Shown in pieces: positions 35,362 through 43,278 of a DNA stretch of 64,000 nt; within the stretch, counting starts at the first letter, position 1, and each line of letters opens with the position of its first letter. The stretch is from Clostridium sp. TW13 (GTDB lineage: Bacteria > Bacillota > Clostridia > Clostridiales > Clostridiaceae). Under the pieces are notes generated by a model, which made no database searches, had not been told where the DNA came from, and saw only the letters and a list, made by a program, of their open reading frames with translations. The stretch spans positions 4,092,001-4,156,000 of the forward strand of contig NZ_BROD01000001.1 in the NCBI RefSeq assembly GCF_024345225.1. The letters are read 5' to 3'. Position numbers and translations under genes: made by a program.

Positions 35362-35973
35362 ATGAAGATAGATAAGATAGAAGTGTTTGGATGGGAAGCA
35401 GCTATAAGAGGGATGAGAAATCCGTTGAATAGTTGGGAAAAATCAGATAGTAAGTATAGCAATGGTTGCATTGAGATAGGAAACAACGATAAATCGCTTA
35501 TGCAAAGATTGGTCTTGGCAGGAACAGAACATAGTAAGTTTATGAGGTACATCACTGTATACATGGATATAGAAGCTCCTTTATATTGGTGGAAAGAATT
35601 TGATACTTATAAATTCTGTGAGAAAAATAGTACAAGTACCATGCATAAAATTACTTCTAGACCACTAACTTATGATGATTTTGAATTTGATTTTCAAAGT
35701 GAATACAGAACTAGATTGATAAATTATATTAATGATTTAATAAGCGAATATAAAAGAGTAGACGATGCAAAAAGAAAAGAAGAAATTTTTAGAATGATAA
35801 TTCAGGATTTGCCAAGTGCATTTAAGCAAACTAGAACTATTATAACTAACTATGCTGAAATTAGAAATATGTATTTTCAAAGAAAGAATCATAAGCTTAA
35901 AGAGTGGAGAGAAACTTATATTGATGCATTAAAATCATTGCCATACTCAGAAGAGTTAATAATGATTAAGTAA
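35362..35973 (+). CDS. Phage-type conserved protein, possibly ThyX-like
   Basis: A 203-residue protein of a family common in Firmicutes and their phages. Diagnostic stretches are FGWEAAIRGMRNPLNSWEKSDS, APLYWWKEFDTYKF, STMHKI, LPSAFKQTRT and the ending FQRKNHKLKEW, LPYSEELI. The family recalls a divergent flavin-dependent thymidylate synthase fold, but I cannot show the ThyX motif, so activity is open. GGAGGAG at 35349-35355 fixes ATG 35362 rather than the in-frame ATG at 35341. It may be a phage remnant. Confidence 0.65.
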   Translation: MKIDKIEVFGWEAAIRGMRNPLNSWEKSDSKYSNGCIEIGNNDKSLMQRLVLAGTEHSKFMRYITVYMDIEAPLYWWKEFDTYKFCEKNSTSTMHKITSRPLTYDDFEFDFQSEYRTRLINYINDLISEYKRVDDAKRKEEIFRMIIQDLPSAFKQTRTIITNYAEIRNMYFQRKNHKLKEWRETYIDALKSLPYSEELIMIK

Positions 35974-36000
35974 TTAATATTTAGGTATGAATTTATAATA

Positions 36001-36047
36001 AAATATAGCCTAAGGTAAAAAGTGAATTTCTACCTTAGGCTATATTT
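36001..36047. terminator. Bidirectional terminator
   Basis: A perfect 17-bp stem, 36001-36017 with 36031-36047, lies between convergent genes and touches the stop of the leftward gene. Confidence 0.9.
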
Positions 36048-36673
36048 TATGCAGCAAGCTTTTGTTTCTTAAAATACCATTGAGGAACCATAATTGAAAA
36101 AGCTATCATAAGTGGAGTTGAAATATTATCATACATAGTGCTTATAGCATAATATTGACTCATGGAAATAGAGTGTAATAATAAAATTCTTAAACCTGCT
36201 TGACTTAAGTTTAGAATTCCCCATGCAATGCTAAGCATTCTCCAAATATGTATGTACTTTGCTTGAGATTTCAATTCTTTTGAAGTGGTTTTGTAAAAGC
36301 TTTGTTCAACTATTACTTGGATTAATGATCTTTTGAATAATAAAGAACCAAAGAATATTAAAGCGTATAAAATATCTTTTATTATTGGAGAGATTAAATA
36401 AAAATTTGGATTTTTTGAAATAACAGTACCGATTAGTCCAACTCCGTAGAAAACTGCACTTATTGTTGCAAGAGCGTTGAATTCATGATTCTTTATAAAA
36501 TTAATAATAACAACACCTATACTCCAAAGACCAGATAATATTATTCCATTAAGAGTCATACCAATATGATCCATGGTTGCGAAAATTATAATTGGAATGA
36601 TTGCACTGATAACGAAGTCTCTATTGAATACACTTTTTAATAATGATTGCTTTTTATTTGATATATTTTCCAT
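36047..36673 (-). CDS. VC0807-like integral membrane protein
   Basis: A 208-residue membrane protein with about six transmembrane helices. The plan and motifs (FATMDHIGMTLNGIILSGLW near the start, a basic central loop, IWRMLSIAWGI later) match the VC0807/DUF3159-like family. The function is unknown. It is the last gene of a three-gene operon with a PadR repressor and a flavodoxin-like reductase, 12 bp after the reductase. GGGGGAA precedes the ATG. It may be a target of the PadR regulator and take part in stress export. Confidence 0.75.
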   Translation of the reverse strand: MENISNKKQSLLKSVFNRDFVISAIIPIIIFATMDHIGMTLNGIILSGLWSIGVVIINFIKNHEFNALATISAVFYGVGLIGTVISKNPNFYLISPIIKDILYALIFFGSLLFKRSLIQVIVEQSFYKTTSKELKSQAKYIHIWRMLSIAWGILNLSQAGLRILLLHSISMSQYYAISTMYDNISTPLMIAFSIMVPQWYFKKQKLAA

Positions 36674-36685
36674 AATAAATTCCCC

Positions 36686-37393
36686 CTAGTTATGCCAATT
36701 TTTATTTGCATTTTTAATATAAGTTTCTGAATCAATAATATTTGTATCAAGTATTAATTGAGTTTCATTTGATATATATCCTGATGTAACTATTTCTTTA
36801 CCTGCACTTCTCAAAGCTGAAAAATATGGTTTGAATAGTTCTTTTAAATTTGCATCTTGTCTTACATTACCAAGAGCCCCTCCTTGCCCGAATAGTATGG
36901 AGCCTGATAAGTTACCATTTGTCATTACGTTGAAAGTTTCTAATAAACCTGAAAAATTATATTTTCCTGGGAAACCGCAATTGGAAATCAAAACTGTTTT
37001 TGTTGGTGATTGCTTTTTATTTCTGGAGGGATGACCATATTTATTATCATCACACTTTAGTATTTCTCCTTTGAATAGTGGAAGGGTACGATCCATGAAA
37101 TCTTTCATTAGACCAGTAACTGTGAAATAATAAAGTGGTGTTGCATAGACAATTATATCTGCCATGGATACTTTAAGAAGTAAATCTTCCATATCATCTT
37201 TGTGGATGCATTTCCCGGGAGTTTTAGTCCAACAACTAAAACATCCTGAGCAATGATTTATATGTTTTCTATTGAGGTAAATTGTTTCTTTTTCTGCACC
37301 AGCTTCCTCACAACCTATTAGAAATTGTTCTAACAATACTTCTGTGTTACCATTTATTCCTCTTGGACTGCCATTAATAGCTAAAATTTTCAT
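36686..37393 (-). CDS. Flavodoxin-family NAD(P)H-dependent oxidoreductase
   Basis: A 235-residue FMN-binding flavodoxin-fold reductase. INGSPRGINGNTEVLLEQF is the phosphate loop, CSGCFSCWTKTPGKCIHKDD is a Cys-rich loop, and YATPLYYFTVTGLMKDFMDR is the flavin ring site. It is related in plan to the enzyme at 10240. It follows PadR in one operon (44 bp gap) and precedes a membrane protein. Probable role: reduction of quinones or drugs under PadR control. AGGAGAG precedes the ATG. Confidence 0.85.
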   Translation of the reverse strand: MKILAINGSPRGINGNTEVLLEQFLIGCEEAGAEKETIYLNRKHINHCSGCFSCWTKTPGKCIHKDDMEDLLLKVSMADIIVYATPLYYFTVTGLMKDFMDRTLPLFKGEILKCDDNKYGHPSRNKKQSPTKTVLISNCGFPGKYNFSGLLETFNVMTNGNLSGSILFGQGGALGNVRQDANLKELFKPYFSALRSAGKEIVTSGYISNETQLILDTNIIDSETYIKNANKNWHN

Positions 37394-37437
37394 TATACTG
37401 CTCTCTCCTTAATAATTTTTTATATTAAATATTACCG

Positions 37438-37998
37438 TTATAAATCTTTAATTTCTTCTAATTGCTTTAACGTATCTTCACACCATTTAATTTTTGCTAT
37501 TTCACTTTGTTTTCCATAATTAATGGTGCTTGACCATAGTATTAAAGTTTTTTTATCTACTTTAATCTTGCCTGAATTAAACAAATCCTGTATTGACTTG
37601 TATTGGTTTAAGGTAGCCTCAGAATTTTTTTTGATTTCTTCAACTTTTTCAATAGTACTTTTGGTAGGGATGTCTTTTGATAAGAATATTTTCAATAAAA
37701 GTTCTGATCTAATGGGTTCTTTGTCTACCGGAAGTACTAACCAATTATCTAATTCTTCCTTTCCTTGTTCAGTGATAGAGTATATATTTTTTGTTGGTTT
37801 TGAATCATTTTGTTGTGCCTGCTTAGTTATTAATCCTTCTTCATCCAATCTTTGAAGAACAGGGTATATATGTCCGTAATTCTCATTCCAGAAATGTCCT
37901 ATGCTATTGTCACAGAATTTTTTAATATCATATCCAGAACCTGACATATGGTTTAATATTCCGAGAAGAGCAAATTTTGTTTTATTTAGTTTTGCCAT
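37438..37998 (-). CDS. PadR-family transcriptional regulator
   Basis: A 186-residue PadR regulator with an N-terminal winged helix (FALLGILNHMSGSGYDIKKF, then WNENYGHIYPVLQRLDEEGLI) and the C-terminal Vir-like helical dimerisation domain. It is the first gene of an operon with a flavodoxin-like reductase and a VC0807-like membrane protein. Two near-identical 15-bp palindromes overlap its promoter, so it is almost certainly autoregulated, as in PadR and LmrR. The inducer is unknown and is likely a phenolic or drug. Confidence 0.9.
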   Translation of the reverse strand: MAKLNKTKFALLGILNHMSGSGYDIKKFCDNSIGHFWNENYGHIYPVLQRLDEEGLITKQAQQNDSKPTKNIYSITEQGKEELDNWLVLPVDKEPIRSELLLKIFLSKDIPTKSTIEKVEEIKKNSEATLNQYKSIQDLFNSGKIKVDKKTLILWSSTINYGKQSEIAKIKWCEDTLKQLEEIKDL

Positions 37999-38015
37999 TT
38001 ATATTCACCTCATTT

Positions 38016-38069
38016 ATATCACTCTGATATACTATGTTTTAATTATATCAGAGTGATATATATAGTCAA
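38016..38069 (-). promoter_or_regulatory. PadR operon promoter with two operators
   Basis: On the minus strand, TTGACT (38069-38064), a 16-base spacer and TATAAT (38047-38042) form the promoter. Operator 1, ATATCAGAGTGATAT (38045-38059), covers the spacer. Operator 2, ATATCACTCTGATAT (38016-38030), lies just downstream of the likely start site. The half sites are ATATCA/TGATAT and the centres are 29 bp apart. Confidence 0.8.
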
Positions 38070-38144
38070 TACTTTTTAGGAAAATTTTTATATTTGCTTC
38101 AAAGATGTTCAAAGGATTTTAATGAAATAGAGAACTAGTACATT

Positions 38145-39425
38145 TTAATTTGGCAGACTGGCTAACATTTCTGCTAGTTTAAGATATTCATGCTTTAGTT
38201 CTGGATGAAACTTATATAGCGAAACTATGTCTGAATGATCTGTACGTTGCTTTGTGCCAAGATAATTCCATGCACCTTTTTGAGGAATTTTATTAAAGTT
38301 AATTATTGTATCCCTTGAACCTTGGTGAGGTCCTTGAGCAGAGATTACACTTACTAAGCCATCATTTGGCCACCAATCATTAGTTATAGTAACTTCATTA
38401 GAGTTATTGGAAGTAAAAGACCCTATAAATTCAGATGTTGGAATAAGTTGTGGAAGCATGGTTATGTTATGAATTTGGTGTTTAGTTAATAAATCTTTGT
38501 GTGTATTAAGGCAAGCTAAAGAAAAATAGTAAACATTATCTTGGAGAGAGATCCAAGAATTTAATTCTTTTGCTCCTTCAGGAGTAAGTTCCCAAAGGCT
38601 AAAATCTTTTGTTTCATTCCATAAGTTACTACTTATTACCTTATCAACATAATCTTTTAAAGATTCTGTATGCTCCTTATGAAGTCCCCATTGGTCCAAG
38701 CTGTAGTCAAAATAAGGATTGTAAATTAAATCAGTAACGCCAGTTATAGCACCAAGGCTTGCTAGAAACTGCTGAATAAATGGTATGAATTTAGAAGTTT
38801 CACGCGCAAGAGGTGTTCCATCATGAGGTGTTGCAAGAGTAGTTATGCTACTTACCCAAGAGTTTCTGCCCTTAAAAAGTTCAGATATGTTACTTTCAGG
38901 GGTTACTTCTAGTTCGTCAGCATTTCCCTTTTCCAAAAGTTGAGTCAGAACTCTAATAGTTTGTCCACCCATGCTATGACCTATTAAATGAATCTTTTTT
39001 ATTGTTCCATTTTCAGATTTACTTCCTAGCTCAGGATAAACTCCTGGATAGGTTCTTCCATAACGTGCATGGCCATACTTTTTTGAATGTGCTTCTCCAT
39101 AATCAACTATTCCACCTTTTAAGTAAGCAAAAAGTTCACAAGCCCTGTCCCAGTTACTTGATATTGGTCCTATGGTTGGAGTAAAGACGGTAAAGTCGTT
39201 CCTATTTAAGTAGTCCTTTAGGCTGAAAAAACCACCCCAATAATTAAGACCGAATAGTTCGTTACTTCCCCAACCCATATGTCCATGGACCATAACTATT
39301 GGATAGTTATTACTGCATGTATTTAAAAGCTTGCAATTCTTTTTATTTATTAATGAATGGTTTTCAAGAGCAGTATCTAAATTTAATGGAAAATCAATTA
39401 TTCGAGTATTTTTTGATTTAGACAT
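38145..39425 (-). CDS. Thermoalkalophilic (family I.5-like) lipase, no signal peptide
   Basis: A 426-residue lipase of the Bacillus L1/staphylococcal type. VMVHGHMGWG forms the oxyanion region, the nucleophile elbow is GHSMGG, the Asp is in WWPNDGLVS, and the catalytic His is probably in RTDHSDIVSL. The insert WDRACELFAYLKGGIVDYG with HARYGRTYPG is diagnostic of the family, with its zinc and calcium sites. An ATG 30 bases upstream overlaps the AAAAGGAG site region, so 39425 is chosen. I see no N-terminal hydrophobic segment, unlike secreted relatives. Confidence 0.85.
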   Translation of the reverse strand: MSKSKNTRIIDFPLNLDTALENHSLINKKNCKLLNTCSNNYPIVMVHGHMGWGSNELFGLNYWGGFFSLKDYLNRNDFTVFTPTIGPISSNWDRACELFAYLKGGIVDYGEAHSKKYGHARYGRTYPGVYPELGSKSENGTIKKIHLIGHSMGGQTIRVLTQLLEKGNADELEVTPESNISELFKGRNSWVSSITTLATPHDGTPLARETSKFIPFIQQFLASLGAITGVTDLIYNPYFDYSLDQWGLHKEHTESLKDYVDKVISSNLWNETKDFSLWELTPEGAKELNSWISLQDNVYYFSLACLNTHKDLLTKHQIHNITMLPQLIPTSEFIGSFTSNNSNEVTITNDWWPNDGLVSVISAQGPHQGSRDTIINFNKIPQKGAWNYLGTKQRTDHSDIVSLYKFHPELKHEYLKLAEMLASLPN

Positions 39426-39512
39426 GAAATACAAACTCCTTTTCAGTTCAAACATATTTAATATACATTATGAAAAAAAGTCATAAATGTACTTAATCAG
39501 TATCATATAAAT

Positions 39513-39552
39513 AAGGACGATTTAGCATTTAGATGCTAAATCGTCCTTGTTT
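39513..39552 (-). terminator. Rho-independent terminator
   Basis: A perfect stem, AAGGACGATTTAGCAT (39513-39528) with ATGCTAAATCGTCCTT (39533-39548), lies after the DUF6506 gene. Confidence 0.85.
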
Positions 39553-39584
39553 ATACTAGTAATGAGATTTGATTTTTCATAATG

Positions 39585-39893
39585 TTAGTTATTAAATAGT
39601 TCATCACCGCTCTTAAAATCAAATCCAGGATGATGATCAAATTTCACAGCACCAACTGATGCCTTTCCTTTTACAGCTTTACTTACAAGTGCAATACCCT
39701 CATTTCCAAAACCAGCGCAAAGTTCTAAAGCTTTAATGCCTTGCTCAACTAACTCTTTTGCAACCTCTACCGCTTCACTATAATTTTTAACTCCAACCAC
39801 TGTTAATTGTACAACAGGAGTATCTACAACTGTTCTGTGAATTTTATAATCAACCTCTGGTGCTACAAAAATAAATGCTGCTTTAACTTTCAT
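39585..39893 (-). CDS. DUF6506-family protein
   Basis: A 102-residue small protein with a ferredoxin-like plan: KAAFIFVAPEVDYKIHRTVV, VGVKNYSEAVEVAKELVEQG, LELCAGFGNEG, and a DHHPGFDF ending. It matches DUF6506 as far as I can tell, with unknown function. AAAGGAG precedes the start. It lies 106 bp after an AraC regulator on the same strand and may be its target. Confidence 0.75.
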   Translation of the reverse strand: MKVKAAFIFVAPEVDYKIHRTVVDTPVVQLTVVGVKNYSEAVEVAKELVEQGIKALELCAGFGNEGIALVSKAVKGKASVGAVKFDHHPGFDFKSGDELFNN

Positions 39894-39998
39894 ATAAATC
39901 TCCTTTCATAAAATGTATCTAACTAATACATTTTGCTATGTTTTAAATTATGAATACATAATAGCATACTGATGAAAAGAGAAATTGTAATATATTGC

Positions 39999-40760
39999 TC
40001 ACTTTTTTGTTAAGTTATTTTTATAATCCTTAATAGATATGCCCATCTGTCTTTTGAATACTTTACATAAGTGACTTTCATCAGACAAGTTGATATCCAT
40101 TGCAAGATTAGTTTCAGATTGAGCATAGAATATCTCTGTCTTTATTATTCTCATTTTTGCTTGAATATAATATTGATATGGAGTTACTCCCATTTCTTTT
40201 TTAAACATGCGAATTAAATGGTATTTTGATATAAAAAATTCTTTGGCTAATGAATCCAAATTAAATTTTTCGCAGGCATTTACTTTGATGTAATTACAAA
40301 TCAAGGGAATTATGTCATTTGAAGCACTGTTTTGTGAGGATATATTATGGTCAATAGAATTACTAATTAATTTAAGAATAGATTTTAAAAATTTACTTTC
40401 ATCATTATCCTTCTTAAAAATATTGCATAAAGCAAACATGTCATTCTGAGAATCCATTTTGATAAAGTAGTTATTAAATCTTATATGATCAACCTGTCTT
40501 TTTAGTTCATTTTTAAAGCATATAGTTACGTAATCATATTTAGTGTCTGTTTTTATTGAAATTCCAGTATTTGAGGGGAGGATAAAGGCCATGGATTTCT
40601 TCAGCAAGCATTTGGAGTTGTTTATGGTGAATTCTGCCTCACCGTTAAGAATGCAACCTACGCAAAAGCTTTCATGACTATGGAGAGGAAAATGATGACT
40701 GCTTTTCCCATATACAATTTCAACAGATCCTTTTTCATAAAATTCTATATAATTTTTCAT
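39999..40760 (-). CDS. AraC-family regulator with N-terminal cupin sensor
   Basis: A 253-residue classical AraC regulator. The N-terminal cupin (about 1-125, HFPLHSHESFCVGCILNGEAEF) binds a ligand, and the C-terminal two helix-turn-helix domain (about 155-250) carries FFISKYHLIRMFKKEMGVTPYQYYI and SHLCKVFKRQMG. Its domain order is the reverse of the four N-terminal AraC fusions in this window. It lies just upstream of the DUF6506 gene on the same strand. AGAAAG precedes ATG 40760. Confidence 0.85.
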   Translation of the reverse strand: MKNYIEFYEKGSVEIVYGKSSHHFPLHSHESFCVGCILNGEAEFTINNSKCLLKKSMAFILPSNTGISIKTDTKYDYVTICFKNELKRQVDHIRFNNYFIKMDSQNDMFALCNIFKKDNDESKFLKSILKLISNSIDHNISSQNSASNDIIPLICNYIKVNACEKFNLDSLAKEFFISKYHLIRMFKKEMGVTPYQYYIQAKMRIIKTEIFYAQSETNLAMDINLSDESHLCKVFKRQMGISIKDYKNNLTKK

Positions 40761-40955
40761 ATTACTTTCTCCAAAATAAAAGGTTAATTGATACTATTTT
40801 ACAATACAAAATGCTAATAATGAAGTACAAATTTATAAAACAAAGAGAGATGTTTATCAAAATATCTCATCTTTACTTATGAAACAAGTTTGAGGTTTTA
40901 AATAGCATATAGGTTTCATAGAATATATTTATCAAAGAGATTGGAGGAATTATTT

Positions 40956-41038
40956 ATGAGACCACCATTTATAAAGTAATTTATAATTAGAGAAGATGGG
41001 AGGAGTTATTTATGATGAGACCTTTTATGAATGCGTAG
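40956..41038 (+). promoter_or_regulatory. Tandem mini leader ORFs before the DUF1062 gene
   Basis: Two short ORFs each have a GGAGG site and the shared spacer TTATTTATG. The first is MRPPFIK (40956-40979) and the second is MMRPFMNA (41012-41038). The second ends like the leader of Mor-like copy 4 (MKRYVMCA), with TAG followed by CA and an AGGCTAT motif. Confidence 0.55.
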
Positions 41039-41188
41039 CAGAGGCTATGGCATTATTATAAGAATATGATGAAATGGCCTGTGTGAATCCTAAAAGTTTA
41101 ATTAAGGCATTTTTAAAAAATAAATAAGTCCTAATGTTAGTATATTTGGACTTGTTAGTTATTTTCAGATGACTAATAGGAGGCACAA
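41030..41188 (+). promoter_or_regulatory. Attenuator RNA before the DUF1062 gene
   Basis: AATGCGTAGC (41030-41039) pairs with GCTATGGCATT (41044-41054), with one bulged G, right at the leader stop. GCAGAGGC (41038-41045) pairs imperfectly with GCCTGTGT (41077-41084). AATCCTAAAA and TTTAATTAAGG follow, as in copy 4. The stem near the start, TCCTA...TTAGT with ACTAATAGGA, covers the AGGAGG. Confidence 0.5.
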
Positions 41189-41189
41189 A

Positions 41190-41801
41190 ATGAGCTATTT
41201 GAAGAAATATCAATGGGAGTTAATACCTGAAAGTTTACCGACAGTTAAAAGAAATTGTCCCAAGTGTAATGAGAAAACACAATATATCAGTTCTGAAAAA
41301 TTTAGAGTTAATGCAAATAAAAATAATATTGATGTTTGGTTAATTTATCAATGTGAAAAGTGTAAATCAACTTTCAACATGACAATATATGAGAGAATAA
41401 AACCTTATGAGATTAATAAAGATGAGTATGAAAGGTTTCTTTGTAATGATAGGGAATTGGCAAAGCAATACGCATTTAATCTTAGCATGTATAGCAACAA
41501 TAAGGCTGAAATTATTTTGGAGAATGTTAATTATAAATTGATAGAAAGACAAATAGAAGCATACTGCATGAATGAGGATGAAATAGTTGTAGAAATCATT
41601 TGTAAATATCCTATAGGTATTAGGGTGGATAAGCTCTTAGGTGATAAGCTTGGAGTATCAAGAAGTAAAATAAAATGTATGCATAAAGAAGGATTAATTA
41701 TTATTGATGATGATAAAAATTCTTTGAATACTAAAATAAGAAATGGTTTATTGATACGTGTTTTAAAATCAGAAAAGAATGTGTTAGATAAGGCAATATA
41801 A
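41190..41801 (+). CDS. DUF1062 protein: zinc ribbon plus S4-like RNA-binding domain
   Basis: A 203-residue protein. Residues about 18-70 form a zinc ribbon (NCPKCNEKTQY, then FRVNANKNNIDVWLIYQCEKCKSTF) diagnostic of DUF1062. Residues about 150-200 read IGIRVDKLLGDKLGVSRSKIKCMHKEGLIII and end GLLIRVLK, the S4-domain pattern seen in Hsp15 and RluD. RNA or ribosome binding is therefore likely. The frame is open upstream, but AGGAGG at 41178-41183 selects ATG 41190. The upstream leader resembles that of Mor-like copy 4. Function is unknown; a role in translation stress is my inference. Confidence 0.75.
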   Translation: MSYLKKYQWELIPESLPTVKRNCPKCNEKTQYISSEKFRVNANKNNIDVWLIYQCEKCKSTFNMTIYERIKPYEINKDEYERFLCNDRELAKQYAFNLSMYSNNKAEIILENVNYKLIERQIEAYCMNEDEIVVEIICKYPIGIRVDKLLGDKLGVSRSKIKCMHKEGLIIIDDDKNSLNTKIRNGLLIRVLKSEKNVLDKAI

Positions 41802-41840
41802 AGTTTTTATGAAAAGTTTGAGCATAAACAACTTCAAATT

Positions 41841-41879
41841 AACAATAAGTTAGCTACGCTTGTAAGCTAACTTATTGTT
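41841..41879. terminator. Bidirectional terminator
   Basis: AACAATAAGTTAGCT (41841-41855) pairs with AGCTAACTTATTGTT (41865-41879), between convergent genes. Confidence 0.9.
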
Positions 41880-41880
41880 A

Positions 41881-42537
41881 TTATTGTGCTAATATTTCTA
41901 AGTAACCAACTATCTCATTCATATCTACTTTCTCTAGAGTTCCTACAGCAGGATCATAGTAGATTCCATCAAAGTAAAGTATGTAGTGATTGTTAATATT
42001 TATAATACAGCATTTTGGAAGAATGCTATCAGGCTTTAAATTATAGAACATTTTCTTTGAGTGATTAATTCCATAGTAGTCTAAAGCCTCTATAACCTTG
42101 CTCATAGAACAACATTGAGAACCCATTAATGAGATCACTTCGTCTAGAGAAATTCCTGTGAGCATTGAAACACAAGCATGGCCACATAATCCGTTTCTTG
42201 GTTGGATTATAGATTTTATAGTATCTATTTTCCTTATAGGATTTTCTAAACTATAAGGGCTATTATTATTTATCCTAGTTAGCCCATTAATGATTTCTAA
42301 AGATACATTAACATTATTATCATCTTGAGAAATGCTTTTTAGATTAACTTTTGAAATGGGAATTAAATAATTTCCATTACCTTTAGGAACTAGTTTACAC
42401 TCATAAGTGAAATCATTTATTGTTATTTCGGCAGGGATGTTTCCTTTTTGTGCACACTCTTCCCATACATTAAAAGGAATACTAATGAAGGCTCTTTGAC
42501 CTTCTTGAAAGAGATAACCAGTGAATTCATAAACCAT
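41881..42537 (-). CDS. DUF1905-like domain fused to papain-like (C39-type) domain
   Basis: A 218-residue protein. Residues 1-95 look like the Sm-like DUF1905 fold (YEFTGYLFQEGQRAFISIPFNVWEE, then GNGNYLIPISKVNL). Residues about 105-218 look like a C39-type cysteine peptidase: RNGLCGHACVSMLTGISLDEVISLMG with the nucleophile Cys, then NHYILYFDGIYYDPAVG with the His and Asp of the triad. No signal or membrane segment is present. The substrate is unknown. It is a stand-alone gene with AAAGGGG before the ATG, convergent with the DUF1062 gene. I know no named family of this architecture. Confidence 0.65.
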   Translation of the reverse strand: MVYEFTGYLFQEGQRAFISIPFNVWEECAQKGNIPAEITINDFTYECKLVPKGNGNYLIPISKVNLKSISQDDNNVNVSLEIINGLTRINNNSPYSLENPIRKIDTIKSIIQPRNGLCGHACVSMLTGISLDEVISLMGSQCCSMSKVIEALDYYGINHSKKMFYNLKPDSILPKCCIININNHYILYFDGIYYDPAVGTLEKVDMNEIVGYLEILAQ

Positions 42538-42663
42538 AATAAATCCCCTTTAATTAAAAATTTGTTTTAATTTCTACTTAAACTTATTTTAATAATAGCT
42601 GAATATTGAATAAATGTAAATTTATTAGTTAACAATAATTAAGAATTAAGCTATAGTTATAAA

Positions 42664-42693
42664 TTGTTAATTATGATATAATTTGATTATAAT
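42664..42693 (+). promoter_or_regulatory. Promoter of attenuator copy 4
   Basis: TTGTTA (42664-42669), an 18-base spacer and TATAAT (42688-42693) precede the leader ORF by about 50 bases. Confidence 0.55.
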
Positions 42694-42742
42694 GTGGTTT
42701 AGGCATTTTTCAGATGTCTTAAGAAGGGGGAATAATAGTCTT

Positions 42743-42769
42743 ATGAAAAGATATGTTATGTGTGCATAG
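42743..42769 (+). CDS. Leader peptide ORF, 8 codons (attenuator copy 4)
   Basis: The ORF encodes MKRYVMCA and ends at TAG 42767-42769. GGGGG lies about 15 bases upstream. The stop codon is inside the left arm of both alternative stems. Confidence 0.55.
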   Translation: MKRYVMCA

Positions 42770-42850
42770 CAAAGGCTATTGCGCATTAAATAATAATTTA
42801 AGATAAATGTAGCCTTTGCTCAATCCTAAAATGAAATTTAATTTAGGAGG
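42761..42850 (+). promoter_or_regulatory. Attenuator RNA with alternative stems and hidden Shine-Dalgarno (copy 4)
   Basis: Proximal: TGTGCATAGC (42761-42770) with GCTA-T-TGCGCA (42775-42785, one bulge). Distal: AGCAAAGGCTA (42768-42778) with TAGCCTTTGCT (42810-42820), 11 perfect pairs. Anti-Shine-Dalgarno: TCCTAAA (42824-42830) with TTTAGGA (42842-42848). Proximal and distal stems exclude each other. Confidence 0.65.
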
Positions 42851-42858
42851 AGCATTTA

Positions 42859-43134
42859 ATGAGCTATGCAAATGCAAGGGAGATATTTCCTGAAGATATA
42901 TTGGAAATAATTCAAAATTACGTTGATGGTGAATATATTTATATACCAAAGAAAGAAGAAAATAGAGTGGCATGGGGTGAACTTACTCAATGTAAGCAGG
43001 AGCTTCAAGCTAGAAATGCTAAGATATACGATGATTATTTAATCGGGATATCTATACAAAGTCTTTCACAAAAGTATTATTTATCACCCAAAACTATACA
43101 AAGAATTGTTTCAGAAAAAAAGAAGATCGGATGA
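42859..43134 (+). CDS. Mor/CD3324-like small HTH regulator, copy 4
   Basis: A 91-residue paralogue: MSYANAREIFPEDILEIIQ, VDGEYIYIP, RVAWGELT, QARNAKIYDDY and a C-terminal helix-turn-helix ending LSPKTIQRIVSE. It is most like copy 2. AGGAGGAG at 42845-42852 is well spaced from ATG 42859 and is half buried in a hairpin. It is preceded by the shortest leader ORF of the set. Whether it shares a transcript with the AraC-APH gene 145 bp downstream is unclear, since I see no strong terminator. Confidence 0.85.
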   Translation: MSYANAREIFPEDILEIIQNYVDGEYIYIPKKEENRVAWGELTQCKQELQARNAKIYDDYLIGISIQSLSQKYYLSPKTIQRIVSEKKKIG

Positions 43135-43278
43135 AATGAGTGTACTACTTAACATGAGTTGAGTAGTACATATTTATTTTTAGCTAAAAATTAAGGTTAG
43201 ATGCTTATTTCGCAATACAGGACATATTCTAATAGTCTTAATGCAGTAAAATTAAGTTACGGTGCAGGAGGGATTTAC

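Noticed and set aside
35362-35973. Classic flavin-dependent thymidylate synthase
   Set aside because: I cannot point to the diagnostic ThyX motif, so only a distant family resemblance is claimed.
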